Shown in pieces: positions 34,261-43,542 of a stretch of 64,000 nucleotides of DNA. The notes under the pieces were generated by a model, which did not search any database, had not been told where the DNA came from, and saw only the letters and a program-made list of their open reading frames with translations. This DNA comes from Sva-07 sp963752815. GTDB taxonomy: Bacteria > Actinomycetota > Acidimicrobiia > Acidimicrobiales > Ilumatobacteraceae. The position numbers and the translations under genes are program-made. Within the stretch, counting starts at the first letter, position 1. Each line of letters starts with the position of its first letter. Location of the stretch: positions 60,669 through 124,668 of the forward strand of contig CAVVZI010000016.1 in NCBI GenBank assembly GCA_963752815.1, given 5' to 3'.

Positions 34261-35054
34261 CCGAGACGTTCGCCACGGGCATCCAGATGGGCGAGTCCCC
34301 GCGCTGGCACGACGGCCGGTTCTGGATGTGCGACTGGCTGGCCGGCGAGGTCCTGGCGTTCGACGCCAACGGTGACCGCGAGGTCGTCACCCGCGTCGAG
34401 GGCCTGCCGTTCTCGATCGACTGGCTGCCCGACGGTGAACTCGTCGTGACGACGTCGAACGGGGTCGTCACGGGTACCGAACTGACCCCCTACGGCGCCG
34501 CCGGGCAGCCATTCAACGAGATCGTCGTCGACGGCGCCGGCCGGGTCTGGGTGAACATGCCGGGCTCGAGTCCGGGCGAGGAGTCGAAGCCGGGGCACGT
34601 CGCCGTCGTGCTCCCCGACGGGACGAGCCATCGTGTCGCCGACGACGTCTGGTTCCCGAACGGGATGGCCATCGTCGACGACGACACGCTCGTGCTGGCC
34701 GAGTCGCACGCCGATCGGCTGACGGCGTGGACGATCGACGAGTCGGGCGAGTTGGTCGACCGCCGCGTCTGGGCCGACCTCGGGCCCGGGGCGGCCCCCG
34801 ACGGAATCTGCGCCGACGCCGAGGGAGCGATCTGGTACGCCAGCGTCCCGCAACAACAGTGCGTGCGCGTCGCCCCGGGCGGCGAGGTGCTGCAGACCAT
34901 CGAGGCCGATCGCGGCTGCTTCGCCTGCATGCTCGGCGGTGACGACGGTCGAACCCTCTACATCGTCGCCAACCGGTACGGCGGCGGCAGCAACGCCTCC
35001 GGTGGCGTCGTGCTCACCGAACGGGTCGACGTCGCCCACGCCGGCCGGCCGTGA
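34257..35054 (+). CDS. SMP-30/gluconolactonase-family lactonase
   Basis: A 265-residue six-bladed beta-propeller enzyme, GTG start 34257. Signature parts: GIQMGESPRWHDGRFWMCDW with the metal-binding Glu, EIVVDGAGRVWVNMPG with a metal Asn region, WFPNGMAIVDDDTLVLAESH with the catalytic Asn, and APDGICADAEGAIWYASV with the Asp. It would hydrolyse a sugar or aliphatic lactone with Ca2+/Zn2+. Together with the cupin and MarR it forms a small sugar-acid or lactone-degradation operon. Confidence 0.9.
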   Translation: MTETFATGIQMGESPRWHDGRFWMCDWLAGEVLAFDANGDREVVTRVEGLPFSIDWLPDGELVVTTSNGVVTGTELTPYGAAGQPFNEIVVDGAGRVWVNMPGSSPGEESKPGHVAVVLPDGTSHRVADDVWFPNGMAIVDDDTLVLAESHADRLTAWTIDESGELVDRRVWADLGPGAAPDGICADAEGAIWYASVPQQQCVRVAPGGEVLQTIEADRGCFACMLGGDDGRTLYIVANRYGGGSNASGGVVLTERVDVAHAGRP

Positions 35055-35072
35055 CCGAGCCGGGCCCGTTGC

Positions 35073-35537
35073 TCAGTATTCGCCCTTGATCACGAAGTAC
35101 GAGCCGCGGATCGTGCCGGCCAGCTTCGACTTCTGCCGTGCGAACTTGAACTTCGTGGCGAGCTCCTCGGGGACCTCCATCCCGTCGGAGAGCTTGAATC
35201 CGACGGCCCGCTTCCCGCCTTCTTCGACGCCGTACATCACGTTGATCGACAGGCCGCTCTCGTAGAAGACGTACGCCATCCGGAGGTCCTCGACCTGGAA
35301 CATCGTCGCCTCGAGCGGCGGGGACTCGATGACGATCTCCCGCTCCTCCTTCAGGATGCGGTGCACCCACTCGACCGCTTCCTTGGCCTCGCTCGCCGGC
35401 TCCACCGTGAACACGTGGTCGTACTTGTTCTTGAAGTAGCGAGCCTCGTTGGCCCGCAAGCCGGCCAGTGCGGGCGCCACCGGCGACGACTCGAGACCGA
35501 CGGTCGACACGGTCTTGAAATCCACCTCGTAGGACAT
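35073..35537 (-). CDS. Conserved hypothetical protein
   Basis: A 154-residue soluble protein, ATG 35537 after GAGGAG. I do not recognise the family. Features: an alternating beta-strand/helix pattern, a Lys/Glu-rich helix (EWVHRILKEEREIVIES) and a basic C-terminal part (ATKFKFARQKSKLAGTIRGS). No signal peptide or membrane segment. It converges on the SMP-30 gene with 18 bases between stops. Single clean frame with normal codon use supports a real gene. Confidence 0.7.
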   Translation of the reverse strand: MSYEVDFKTVSTVGLESSPVAPALAGLRANEARYFKNKYDHVFTVEPASEAKEAVEWVHRILKEEREIVIESPPLEATMFQVEDLRMAYVFYESGLSINVMYGVEEGGKRAVGFKLSDGMEVPEELATKFKFARQKSKLAGTIRGSYFVIKGEY

Positions 35538-35638
35538 GACGTACTCCTCGAATCGAACTGCTGGTGATCCCGCCGGGCGCCGAGACTACTTCGCACCGCG
35601 GATCGACGGCAGCAGGTCACCACAGCTAGAACGATGTG

Positions 35639-36508
35639 ATGCAGATCGGAGTGGTGTTTCCCCAGACGGAGATCGGTGCTGCCGTCGCCGACGTGCGGCG
35701 GTACGGGACGACGGTGGAGGAACTCGGGTTCGCCCACCTGCTCGCCTACGACCATGTGCTCGGCGCCGACCCGGACGCCCATGCCCCGTGGCGGGGGCCG
35801 TACAACGTGCACACGACCTTTCACGAGCCGTTCGTGATGTTCGGCTATCTGGCGGCGTGCACGCAACTGGAGTTGGTCACCGGCGTGATCATCCTGCCGC
35901 AGCGGCAGACCGCGCTCGTCGCCAAGCAGGCCGCCGAGGTCGACCTGCTCACGGAAGGACGGTTCCGCCTCGGCGTCGGGATCGGGTGGAACGCCGTCGA
36001 GTACGAAGCGCTCGGCCAGCCGTTCGGCGAGCGGGGACGACGGATGTCCGAGCAGATCCCGCTGCTGCGTCGGCTCCTGACCGAACCGGTCGTGACCCAC
36101 GACGGCGAGTTCGACCACATCACCGGCGCCGGGCTGGCGCCACTCCCCCAGCAGCGACCGATCCCGATCTGGGTCGGCGGCCAGTCCGCTCCCGCCTACC
36201 GTCGCATCGGCCGGCTCGCCGACGGCTGGTTCCCCCAGGTCATTCCGGGCCCGGCACTCGACGAAGCCCGCGCCATCGTCGCCGACGCCGCGACCGAAGC
36301 CGGCCGCGACCCTGCAGTCCTGGGCATGGAGGGCCGCGTCAGTTGGACGAGTGACGGCGTCGACAAGATCGTCGACCACCTCGGACGCTGGCGTGACGCC
36401 GGCGCGACCCACGTGGCCGTCAACACGATGAATGCCGGGCTGGGCCCCGTCGACGCCCACCTCGAGGTCCTCGCCCAAGTCGCCTCGGCACTCTCGCTGT
36501 CGAAGTAA
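35639..36508 (+). CDS. LLM-class F420-dependent oxidoreductase
   Basis: A 289-residue luciferase-like TIM-barrel enzyme, ATG 35639 (MQIGVVFPQTEIGA); GTG 35636 is also in frame. Family parts: VEELGFAHLLAYDHVLGA, HEPFVMFGYLAACTQLELVT, GVIILPQRQTALVAKQAAEV, RFRLGVGIGWNAVEYEALG and PIPIWVGGQSAPAYRR. The start MQIGVVFPQ and AYDHVLGAD match the F420-dependent branch more than the FMN branch. Monocistronic; substrate unknown. Confidence 0.92.
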   Translation: MQIGVVFPQTEIGAAVADVRRYGTTVEELGFAHLLAYDHVLGADPDAHAPWRGPYNVHTTFHEPFVMFGYLAACTQLELVTGVIILPQRQTALVAKQAAEVDLLTEGRFRLGVGIGWNAVEYEALGQPFGERGRRMSEQIPLLRRLLTEPVVTHDGEFDHITGAGLAPLPQQRPIPIWVGGQSAPAYRRIGRLADGWFPQVIPGPALDEARAIVADAATEAGRDPAVLGMEGRVSWTSDGVDKIVDHLGRWRDAGATHVAVNTMNAGLGPVDAHLEVLAQVASALSLSK

Positions 36509-36539
36509 CAGCCGCCACCGACGCTGGGCCGCGACTCTC

Positions 36540-36551
36540 TACGTTGGGACC
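36540..36551 (+). promoter_or_regulatory. -10 box TACGTT giving a leaderless methyltransferase transcript
   Basis: TACGTT (36540-36545), six bases, then GTG 36552. No ribosome site. Nearly identical to the arrangement at 32560. Confidence 0.5.
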
Positions 36552-37169
36552 GTGGATCTGGACGCCGACCTGATCGCCTATTACGAGGCCGAGGCGCGCA
36601 GCGGTCGGCGGGCGAAGGTCGGCGAGTTCCGTCGGGGCTTGTGGGAGCGGTTCCGCGAGGTCGTCGTCGCCGAGGGCCGGCGACACCTGATCGATGTCGG
36701 CGCCGGACCGGGACTCGACACCGCCGCGTGGCGGGCGGAGGGGCTCGACGTCGTGGGCGTCGATCTCGCCGAGGCCAACGTGCGACTGATGGGCGAACGT
36801 GGCCTCGTCGGCATCACCGGTTCGCTGTACGGCCTGCCCTTCCGCGACGGCTCGTTCGACTCGCTCTGGACGATGAGCACGTTCGTGCACGTCCCGCACG
36901 CACGGTTCGACGAGGCGATCACCGAGATGCTGCGGGTCGTCGCGCCTGGGTCACCGCTCGGGATCGGGACGTGGGGCGGCCTCGACTTCGAGGGCATCGT
37001 CCCATTCGGCGATCTCCGCCCGGACCGGTTCTTCTCGCTCGCCACCCACGATCGGTGGCGCGAGATGCTCGCCCGCCACGGCGACGTCGAGATCTTCGAG
37101 ACCCATGATCCGCACCACGACGATGGGTGGGAGTACCAGTTCGCGGTACTCCGCAAGCCGCTGCCCTGA
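36552..37169 (+). CDS. Class I SAM-dependent methyltransferase
   Basis: A 205-residue methyltransferase of the UbiE/Methyltransf_11 type. Motif I HLIDVGAGPGLDTAAWRAEG, motif II acid in VVGVDLAEANVRLM, motif III DGSFDSLWTMSTFVHVPHA, and a post-motif helix DEAITEMLRVVAPGS. GTG 36552 is chosen from the leaderless -10 box. Short for the family but complete. Acceptor unknown. It converges with the SnoaL-like gene; both stop codons lie in one hairpin. Confidence 0.88.
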   Translation: MDLDADLIAYYEAEARSGRRAKVGEFRRGLWERFREVVVAEGRRHLIDVGAGPGLDTAAWRAEGLDVVGVDLAEANVRLMGERGLVGITGSLYGLPFRDGSFDSLWTMSTFVHVPHARFDEAITEMLRVVAPGSPLGIGTWGGLDFEGIVPFGDLRPDRFFSLATHDRWREMLARHGDVEIFETHDPHHDDGWEYQFAVLRKPLP

Positions 37170-37198
37170 TCGAGCGAGCGAGCTCGAGGCCGATCAGG
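37165..37198. terminator. Inverted repeat containing both stop codons of convergent genes
   Basis: CCTGATCG (37165-37172) pairs with CGATCAGG (37191-37198), and the centre contains GAGCGAGCTC-type self-complementary sequence. The TGA of the methyltransferase and the TCA (stop on the other strand) of the SnoaL gene are both inside the stem. Confidence 0.5.
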
Positions 37199-37649
37199 CC
37201 TGGGTGGCGAGGAACTCCAGGAGGTCGCCGCGGCCGATCTGGGTGAGCAGGCTGACGAGGTCGAGGTAGACGCGCTCGTTGGTGATCAGCTCGCCGTCGA
37301 AGAAGAACACCGCGATCGTCGGGACCCGGAACGCCTTGCCGGTCGGCGCGGCGCCCATGAACTCGCCGAGGTTCGTGCCGAGCAGGTCGAACTCGGCGAT
37401 GATCGTGTCGTCGTCGCTGACGTGCATGCGCACGTTCTCGTGGCGTTGGTCGGGGAAGGCGGTGCGCTGGTTGCGGTGGTAGGCGAGCACCTCGGCCTCG
37501 CCGTCGTGGACCTGCCCGGTCGGGACGATCTCGTAGCGCGGGTGGCCGGCGAAGGTGGCGATCGTGCGTTCGAACTCCTGGTCGACCTCGGAGGCGAAGT
37601 GCTCGTCGAGCAGGTCGAGGCGACGCTGGCGGAGTTCGGGATCGATCAT
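37194..37649 (-). CDS. SnoaL/NTF2-like (ester-cyclase-type) protein
   Basis: A 151-residue protein of the NTF2-like fold. Helices at the N-terminus (RLDLLDEHFASEVDQEFERT), then GHPRYEIVPTGQVHDGEAEV, AYHRNQRTAFPDQRHENVRM, and the strand FRVPTIAVFFFDGELITNER. This arrangement matches ester-cyclase/SnoaL-like proteins that bind polyketide-like or small hydrophobic ligands. Catalytic role not certain. Starts at ATG 37649. Confidence 0.85.
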   Translation of the reverse strand: MIDPELRQRRLDLLDEHFASEVDQEFERTIATFAGHPRYEIVPTGQVHDGEAEVLAYHRNQRTAFPDQRHENVRMHVSDDDTIIAEFDLLGTNLGEFMGAAPTGKAFRVPTIAVFFFDGELITNERVYLDLVSLLTQIGRGDLLEFLATQA

Positions 37650-37730
37650 GCGCCGGTCATCCTGTCACGGCGTCGTGAGTCAAGTCAGCCGTTCGCGACG
37701 GCCGACGAGCTCGTTGCGGACCGGCGGCGG

Positions 37731-38507
37731 TCAGTCCGCGGCTCGAGCCGTGACGAGCCAGTCGTACTCGTCGCCGAGGAACTCGATGTCGGCGAAGCCC
37801 GCGTCGGCGAGCGCCGACCGCATCTCGTCACGGGTCCACCAGCGGAGACGGATCCGCCGCAGCCAGGTGCCGGTCAGCAGGCCGTCGCGGTCGTAGCTCT
37901 CGAGCCGGCTGAACCAGAGCTGCACCTGCTCGGTCGAGTCGTCGTCGCCGGTCGCTTCGTGGGCGACGTAGGTGATGCCGGTGTCGGCGGCGGTCCCCGT
38001 CCTGCGGAGCCTCCATGTGAACCCCGTCGTCTCGCCGGGCTCCTCGGTGTGGCAGGTGAACGAGAGCGTGCCGCCGGGTTCGAGGTGGGTCCGGTAGCTG
38101 GCGAGGGCTCGGTGCGCACGGTCGAGGTCGGCGATCAGCGTGAACGTCCCGGCCGGGCAGACGATCGCCCGATAGGTGCGGTCGAGTGCGAGCGGGGCGA
38201 TGTCGCCGTGGTGCAGCGTGACGTCGAGCCCGGCCGCGGCGGCGTGCAGCCGGCAGCGCTCGAGCATGTCGGCGGACGAGTCGATGCCCTCGACGTCGAG
38301 CCCGCGTTCGCGGGCTGGGATGAGGAACCGCCCGTTGCCGGCACCGAGTTCGAGCGCCGTGCCACCGCACTGCTCGATCACGCGCAGGTACCAGGCGTCA
38401 TCGGGGAATGTGGTCCCCGGCGGCAGCCACGCGTCGTAGGCGAGGGCGGTGACGCCGTCGTACCCACGGTCGGCCATCTGCTCGATGAACTGGTCGCTCG
38501 CCCCCAC
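37731..38507 (-). CDS. Class I SAM-dependent methyltransferase
   Basis: A 258-residue methyltransferase. SAM motif I GTALELGAGNGRFLIPARE, acid residue in VEGIDSSADMLERCRLHA, motif III IVCPAGTFTLIADLDRAHRA and LEPGGTLSFTCHTEEPGE. A C-terminal beta-rich region (RIRLRWWTRDEMRSALADAG, then FADIEFLGDEYDWLVTARA) matches the Methyltransf_25 group. Acceptor unknown. Divergent from the VWA gene with 150 bases between. Confidence 0.9.
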   Translation of the reverse strand: MGASDQFIEQMADRGYDGVTALAYDAWLPPGTTFPDDAWYLRVIEQCGGTALELGAGNGRFLIPARERGLDVEGIDSSADMLERCRLHAAAAGLDVTLHHGDIAPLALDRTYRAIVCPAGTFTLIADLDRAHRALASYRTHLEPGGTLSFTCHTEEPGETTGFTWRLRRTGTAADTGITYVAHEATGDDDSTEQVQLWFSRLESYDRDGLLTGTWLRRIRLRWWTRDEMRSALADAGFADIEFLGDEYDWLVTARAAD

Positions 38508-38570
38508 CTCGCGATGTCTACCACCGGCTCACATCTCGCGCCATGGCGAACCACGGTCCCCGAATAATCA

Positions 38571-38610
38571 GGTCAATCTGACCATTACTCGGCGATCTGC
38601 CCGATATAGT
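38571..38610 (+). promoter_or_regulatory. Putative promoter and operator for the VWA gene
   Basis: TATAGT at 38605-38610 is a good -10 hexamer. Upstream, GGTCA (38571-38575) and TGACC (38579-38583) form a short palindrome in an AT-rich stretch near the expected -35 region. The arms are only five bases long. Confidence 0.35.
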
Positions 38611-38657
38611 CGCTTTGACAACATATGCCGGATGAGCCGGCAGGAAGGTGGATCACC

Positions 38658-39320
38658 ATGGGGAACTCGAAGAACGAGAAGAAGAACGATTCGGGAGCGG
38701 ACATCTGGTTCCTCCTCGACCGATCGGGGTCGATGGCCTCGATCGAGCAGGACGTGGTCCGCGGCTTCGACCGCTTCTTCAAGGAGCAGCGCAAGCAGGG
38801 CGGCGAGGCGACGGTCACGATCGTCCAGTTCGACGATCAGGAGCCGCACGACGTGCTCGTCGATGCGCGGCCGCTGGCCAAGGTCCGGTCGATCGCCGAA
38901 CGGTTCGTGCCGCGTGGGATGACGCCGCTGTACGACGCGATCGGGCTGTTGCTCGATCGGGCGGAGCGGCGGGGCGGTGACGGCGCCGATCAGCTGGTCG
39001 TGATCCTGACCGACGGGATGGAGAACGCCAGCCACGAGTGGACACAGAAGAAGCTGTTCAAGCGGATCGCCAAGCTGCGCACGGCCGGATGGACGTTCGT
39101 GTTCCTCGGCGCCAACCAGGACAGCTACGAGGCGGGTGCGGCTCTCTCGATGGCCGCCGGCAACGTCAGCAATTTCCGTCCGGACAGCCAGGGCACGGCC
39201 GCGGCGTACGCCGGGCTCGATCGGACGGTTCGTGAGTGGCGCGGCAAGAGCCGTCCCGACCGGCTCCGGGACGTGGATGAGTTCTGGGCCGGCCAGAAGG
39301 AGGCCGAGGAGGTCCCGTGA
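38658..39320 (+). CDS. von Willebrand factor type A (VWA) domain protein
   Basis: A 220-residue, single-domain VWA protein from ATG 38658 (MGNSKNEKKND). The MIDAS metal site is complete: DRSGSM (DxSxS) in IWFLLDRSGSMASIEQD, the Thr in PRGMTPLYDAI and the Asp in VVILTDGMENASHEWT. No signal peptide, so cytosolic. The family has roles in metal-dependent protein interaction, often with ATPase partners, but no MoxR-like ATPase is adjacent. The C-terminal region (VREWRGKSRPDRLRDVDEFW) is charged and helical. Confidence 0.92.
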   Translation: MGNSKNEKKNDSGADIWFLLDRSGSMASIEQDVVRGFDRFFKEQRKQGGEATVTIVQFDDQEPHDVLVDARPLAKVRSIAERFVPRGMTPLYDAIGLLLDRAERRGGDGADQLVVILTDGMENASHEWTQKKLFKRIAKLRTAGWTFVFLGANQDSYEAGAALSMAAGNVSNFRPDSQGTAAAYAGLDRTVREWRGKSRPDRLRDVDEFWAGQKEAEEVP

Positions 39321-39343
39321 CTTTCGGGCCGCAAACGGACGGG

Positions 39344-39541
39344 TCAGGCGGGGCGTTCGCGACTGGTCGTGTCGACGGCCCGTGCTCGCACCGAAGCGGG
39401 CGGCTCGACACCGCGGATTCGATACCAGACGATCTGCATCGTCTTGATGATCGCGGCGCGATTGCGCCAGATCAGCATCGACACCGCCCAGAGCCAGGCG
39501 AGCCGTATCCGTCGCAGCAGCAGTCCGATCATGTCGAGCAC
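39344..39541 (-). CDS. Small hydrophobic/basic membrane peptide
   Basis: A 65-residue protein, GTG 39541 (or ATG 39532). The first ~40 residues are hydrophobic and Trp/Arg-rich (MIGLLLRRIRLAWLWAVSML, then IWRNRAAIIKTMQIVWYRIR), probably membrane-inserted. The rest is a polar tail. GAGGAGG lies 13 bases upstream of GTG. Not recognised; plausible because it fills an otherwise empty gap, but short. Confidence 0.45.
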   Translation of the reverse strand: MLDMIGLLLRRIRLAWLWAVSMLIWRNRAAIIKTMQIVWYRIRGVEPPASVRARAVDTTSRERPA

Positions 39542-39644
39542 GCTACGCCGTCCGCCTCCTCGACAGGCTCCGGCTCAAGGCGATCACCCGATCGGTCGAT
39601 ACTGGTAGTGCGACCGCGCTCGAACGCGCGCGCTCCCGCTCATC

Positions 39645-40843
39645 ATGCCGACCAACATTCCGCCCCCAGCGCCCCGCCGCGGCGCGCCATCGTCCGACGA
39701 CGTCCCGGCGCATCGTTCCTGGGGAAACGTCACGAGGTGGAAGCGGTGGCTCGTCTACTGGGTCGCCATCTGCATTGCGCTCGGCGGAGTGGGCGCGGCG
39801 ATCGCCGAGCCGAATGGAACCGACACGGCCGAGCCGTCCGCGACGACGACGTCGCCCGAGTTGATCGCCGACGTGCCGGCGACGACGACCCCACCGACCG
39901 AGCCGACCCCGGTGCCGTCCGCGCCCGAACCGACCACGACCGAGCCCGTGACGGTTCCCGTCGTGGAGCCACCGGTGACCGAGCCTCGGCGACCGAGCCG
40001 CCGACCACTCCCCTGCCGACCGAACCGCCGGCGACGGTGCCCGGGTCGGCGCTCGCCCTCGATGTGTTGGCGACGATCCCCGTCGAACGGGAGCAGCCGT
40101 CCGGCTACGACCGTGACCTGTTCCACTATGGCGACACCGTCGACGATCACGGCTGCCGGACCCGCGCCCTGGTGCTGATGCGTGATTCGCTCACGCCGGC
40201 GCAGGTCGACGCGGGTGCCTGCGCGGTCATCGCCGGCGACTGGTACTCCCGCTACGACGGCGTCACGTGGACGGATCCGGCCGAGCTCGAGATCGACCAC
40301 GTCGTGGCGCTGAAGGAGGCGTGGGACTCGGGCGCCTGGGCGTGGGACGAGGCGCGACTGACGGCGTACGGCAACGACGTCGACGAGGTGCGGTCCCTCG
40401 TTCCGGTGACCGGCGCGGAGAACCAGGCGAAGAGCGACAAGGACCCCTCCAACTGGATCCCGTCGAACGCCGACGCCGTCTGCACGTACCTCGCCGACTG
40501 GACGTCGATCAAGGCTCGCTGGGGCCTGTCGATGGACGAATCCGAGCATGGCCGCATCCGCAACCTGTTGACCGACCGCTGCCCGGGCCAGACGATCGCG
40601 CCGTGGGCACCCGTACCGGCGGTGGCCACACCGGCACCGGCCCCTGAGCCGGCTCCCGTCCCGGCACCGCCGCTCGCCGCCATCCCGGCGTCGGACTGCG
40701 ACCCGTCGTACCCGACGTTGTGCATCCCGGTCGGCGCGCCCGACCTGGACTGCGGCGACATTCCCGACCGTCGGTTCCCGGTGCAACCGCCCGATCCGCA
40801 CCGGTTCGACGGCAACCACGACGGCGTCGGCTGCGAGAGCTGA
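39645..40843 (+). pseudogene. Secreted HNH (DUF1524-type) nuclease with C-terminal excalibur-like motif, one frameshift
   Basis: Joined frames give ~400 residues. N-terminal anchor/signal (RWLVYWVAICIALGGVGAAI), then a Thr/Pro-rich linker broken by an indel near 39988. The nuclease follows: DRDLFHYGDTVDDHGCRTRA, then AELEIDHVVALKEAWDSGAW with the catalytic DHV, then SDKDPSNWIPS with the Asn-Trp signature of DUF1524/GmrSD-like HNH proteins. After an Ala/Pro linker the C-terminus DLDCGDIPDRRF...DGNHDGVGCES is an excalibur-like Ca2+ motif. It would act as a cell-surface DNase. Same design as the thermonuclease at 23580. Start ATG 39645. Confidence 0.87.
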
Positions 40844-40872
40844 TCAGCCGGGAACGGACCGCCGTCCCCAAC

Positions 40873-40884
40873 TACCATGCCGCG
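40873..40884 (+). promoter_or_regulatory. -10 box TACCAT giving a leaderless PPOX transcript
   Basis: TACCAT (40873-40878), six bases, then GTG 40885. No Shine-Dalgarno sequence. Confidence 0.45.
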
Positions 40885-41365
40885 GTGGCCAGCCCTTCCC
40901 GACCGGTGTTCGACGCGGACACACGGGCCTTCCTCCAGCGGCCGGTGGCGATCATGCTCGGCTCGACCGACCAACTGAACACACCGGACGCGGTCCGTTC
41001 GAGCGGCATCGCCGTGCTCGACGACCGGCGCCTGCGGGTCGTGTTCGCCGCCGATGCCGCCACGGCCCGGGCGAACGCCGTCCCCGGCGCCAACATCAGC
41101 CTGCTGGTCACCGACATCACCACCTACGAGTCGATCCAGTGGAAGGGCACGGTGCTCGTCGGTCCATCGGCGCGTACCGCCGGCGACCTGGCCCTGACGC
41201 ACGCTTACCTCGACACCTTCCTCGTCGGCCTGGAGCAGAACGGCATGGGACCGGACCTGCATGCGACGCCTCTGCTCGCTCGACACCGTCGCCATCGAGG
41301 TCGAGATCGACGAGGAGTACGACCAGACACCCGGTGTCGACGCCGGCCGGAAGGTCGCCGGCTGA
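40885..41365 (+). pseudogene. PPOX-type (pyridoxamine 5'-phosphate oxidase-like) flavin/F420-binding protein, one frameshift
   Basis: About 160 residues of a split-barrel protein: FDADTRAFLQRPVAIMLGST, SSGIAVLDDRRLRVVFAADA and NAVPGANISLLVTDITTYES with QWKGTVLVGPSA. The frame breaks near 41265; the next frame supplies the natural end RRLCSLDTVAIEVEIDEEYD...GRKVAG. Its stop overlaps the ATG of the second PPOX gene (TGATG at 41363), so they are coupled. Such proteins bind FMN, F420 or heme. Likely functions with its partner rather than as PLP oxidase. Confidence 0.7.
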
Positions 41366-41779
41366 TGCCGATCGCGCTCGCCAGCATCAGCCGGTGCTTC
41401 CAGGGCGACGTCCCCAACGTCCTGGCGACCGTGTCCGCCGACGGCGTCCCGAACGTGATCTACCTCTCGCAGGTGATGATCGTCGACGACGACCACGTCG
41501 CCATCTCCAACCAGTTCCTGCGCAAGACGATCCAGAACCTCGCCGAGAATCCCGTCGCCACGCTTGCTCGTCATCGACCCGGTCGACGGCGAGAGCTACA
41601 AGCTGCTCGCCCGCCACGTCCGGTCGGAGAACGAGGGCAAGGGTTTCGACGACGCCCGGCTCGCCCTCGATTCCATGGCGGCGATGGTCGGCATGCAGGA
41701 CGTGTTCTCGCTGAAGGGGCTCGAGGTGTTCCGCGTCCTCGACGTGGTGCAGGTCCCCTTCAGCGAGACCACTTCCTGA
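41365..41779 (+). pseudogene. Second PPOX-type split-barrel protein, one frameshift
   Basis: About 137 residues after joining at ~41566. Starts MPIALASISRCFQGDVPNVL, continues ATVSADGVPNVIYLSQVMIV, DDDHVAISNQFLRKTIQNLA, then NPVATLLVIDPVDGESYKLL, the FMN-binding split-barrel core. The C-terminal part DSMAAMVGMQDVFSLKGLEV closes the barrel. In other bacteria this kind of PPOX domain is, from memory, fused to the GAF/winged-helix type of protein found here at 44317. Overlaps the previous gene by one base and the convergent LLM gene by 20 bases. Confidence 0.75.
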
Positions 41780-42753
41780 CGTCATCACACGCGTCGGCGA
41801 GCAGCGGTGACGTGACGGCCGTCGCCAGCCCGAGGAGTTCGTCCACGGTCCCGGCGCTGCCCTGCAGGTCGACGACGATCTCGTGGGCGCCGACCCGACG
41901 GGTCGCGTCGAGATCGTCGGCGACCTGCTCGATCGAGCCGTGGTAGGCGGGACGGTCGCCATCGAGCGACCGCGTCCGTGATCGACGCGTTCGCCCGCAC
42001 GACGAGTTCGATCGCATCGGGATCGCGCCCATGGCCGGCGGCCATGTCGCGGACCGCACCGAACATCGGCCCGATGGCCTCGATCGGGAGACCGGCGGGG
42101 ATCCAGGCGTCGGCCCGCCTCGCCACCCGGTCGAGCGCTGACGGCGTGTAGGCCGCGAGCAGCAGCGGCGGGCGCGGGCGTTGCGCCGGCTTCGGGAGGA
42201 TCTCCGACGGCGCGATCTCGTAGCGCTCACCGTCGACGTGGGTGACGCCGTCGGCCCAGATCGCTTCGAGCACGTCGATGATCTCGTCGAGGCGGCCGCC
42301 GCGGTGGTCGAGTGGTGCACCGACCGCGTCGTACTCGTCGACCGACCAGCCGAGGCCGAGCCCGACCGACAGCCGGCCGTGGCTCGCCAGGTCGATCGCC
42401 GTCAGCGTGCGGGCGAGGAGCAGCGGCGAGTACCACGGTGCGACGAGCACGCTCGTGCCGAGCCGGATGCGCTCGGTGGCGGTCGCCGCCAGCGTCAGGG
42501 CGACGAACGGGTCGAGCACCGAGTACTGCTCGGCGGGGAGTTCGCCGTCCATCGATGCGGGATAGGGGGTGCGTGGTTCGAGCGGGGCGAGCACCCGGTC
42601 CATCACCCACAGCGAGGCGAAGCCCGATCGTTCGGCCTTCGCCGCCATGTCGATCACGGCGGCGGGGTCGGCGAACGGTCCGCACTGGGCGAGGGCGAGC
42701 CCGACCCGCGGGCCGGCGCCGGTGAAGTTGCTGGATGCAGTGAAGTCGGTCAT
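41760..42753 (-). pseudogene. LLM-class F420-dependent oxidoreductase, one frameshift
   Basis: A ~330-residue luciferase-like enzyme. VGLALAQCGPFADPAAVIDM, ERSGFASLWVMDRVLAPLEP, RIRLGTSVLVAPWYSPLLLA, RLSVGLGLGWSVDEYDAVGA and RPRPPLLLAAYTPSALDRVA follow the family order. The frame breaks near 41965; the next frame completes the C-terminus with QVADDLDATRRVGAHEIVVD and ends at 41760. ATG 42753 lies one base after the hemerythrin stop, so the two are one operon. Substrate unknown. Confidence 0.85.
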
Positions 42754-42754
42754 T

Positions 42755-43484
42755 TCAGTTCAGTCCGATCCGCTGGGCGACCACGGCGTACTGGGCGGGG
42801 GTGAGCGCGGCCTGGGCGGCGCCACGGAAGATGTCCCACACCGGCGGTGGGGCCATCGACATCCCGCCGAGCATGTCGACGCGCTCGTCGATGTTCATCG
42901 CCGGCAGCATCACCATCATGAAGCGGGCCATCACGGGCGGAGCGATCGACTGCTTCAGCTCCGTGTGCAGCGCCTCGAGGTCGGCGCCGGACGACCGCCC
43001 GGCAGAGCGCCGGCATCACCCGCTGCTCCTCGCACAGCTGGTGCTCGAGGTAGGCGGCGGTGAAGCGGGTCAGCTCCAGGTACAGGCGATGGGCCACGGC
43101 CTGGCGGTCGGCCGGTGCGGCGTCGATCAGCGCCGACACGAGGACACGCAGCGTCGCCATGCCGTCCTCGACCGTCAGGTGCTGGGTCTCGACGACCACG
43201 GCGAGGTCGGGGGCGTGGAGTTCGACGAGCACCTGGACGAAGTCGTCCTCGTGGTGATGATGGAGTTCGAGCAGCTCGATCAGCTCGGCGCACTGCTGCG
43301 CCACGTCGGCGACCGCTTCGAGGTCGGTGACGTCGAGCGAGCCCGCGTTCATCGTCGTGTGGAACATCGCGAAGCGGATGGCCTTGTGGACCTCGCGGTA
43401 GAGGTCGTGGGACAGCATCCCGTCGGCGAAGTCGACGGACTGGCTGGTTGATTCGTGGATGGAAATGGACTGCAAAGTTGTCAT
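42755..43484 (-). pseudogene. Hemerythrin-domain (HHE) protein, one frameshift
   Basis: A ~243-residue protein with a four-helix hemerythrin fold. Iron-ligand candidates are the His in FAMFHTTMNAGS, the cluster LELHHHHEDDFVQVLVELHA (HxxxE) and YLEHQLCEEQRVMPAL. The frame breaks near 42995; the corrected frame continues LEALHTELKQSIAPPVMARF and ends AAQAALTPAQYAVVAQRIGLN just before the LLM start. It would bind O2, NO or act in iron handling. Co-transcribed with the LLM oxidoreductase and next to a ferritin-like gene. Confidence 0.82.
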
Positions 43485-43542
43485 GGCGTCATCTTGAAGA
43501 TGCGCCAGGACCCGTGTTGCTGAGTGTTCCGTGACGGATTGC

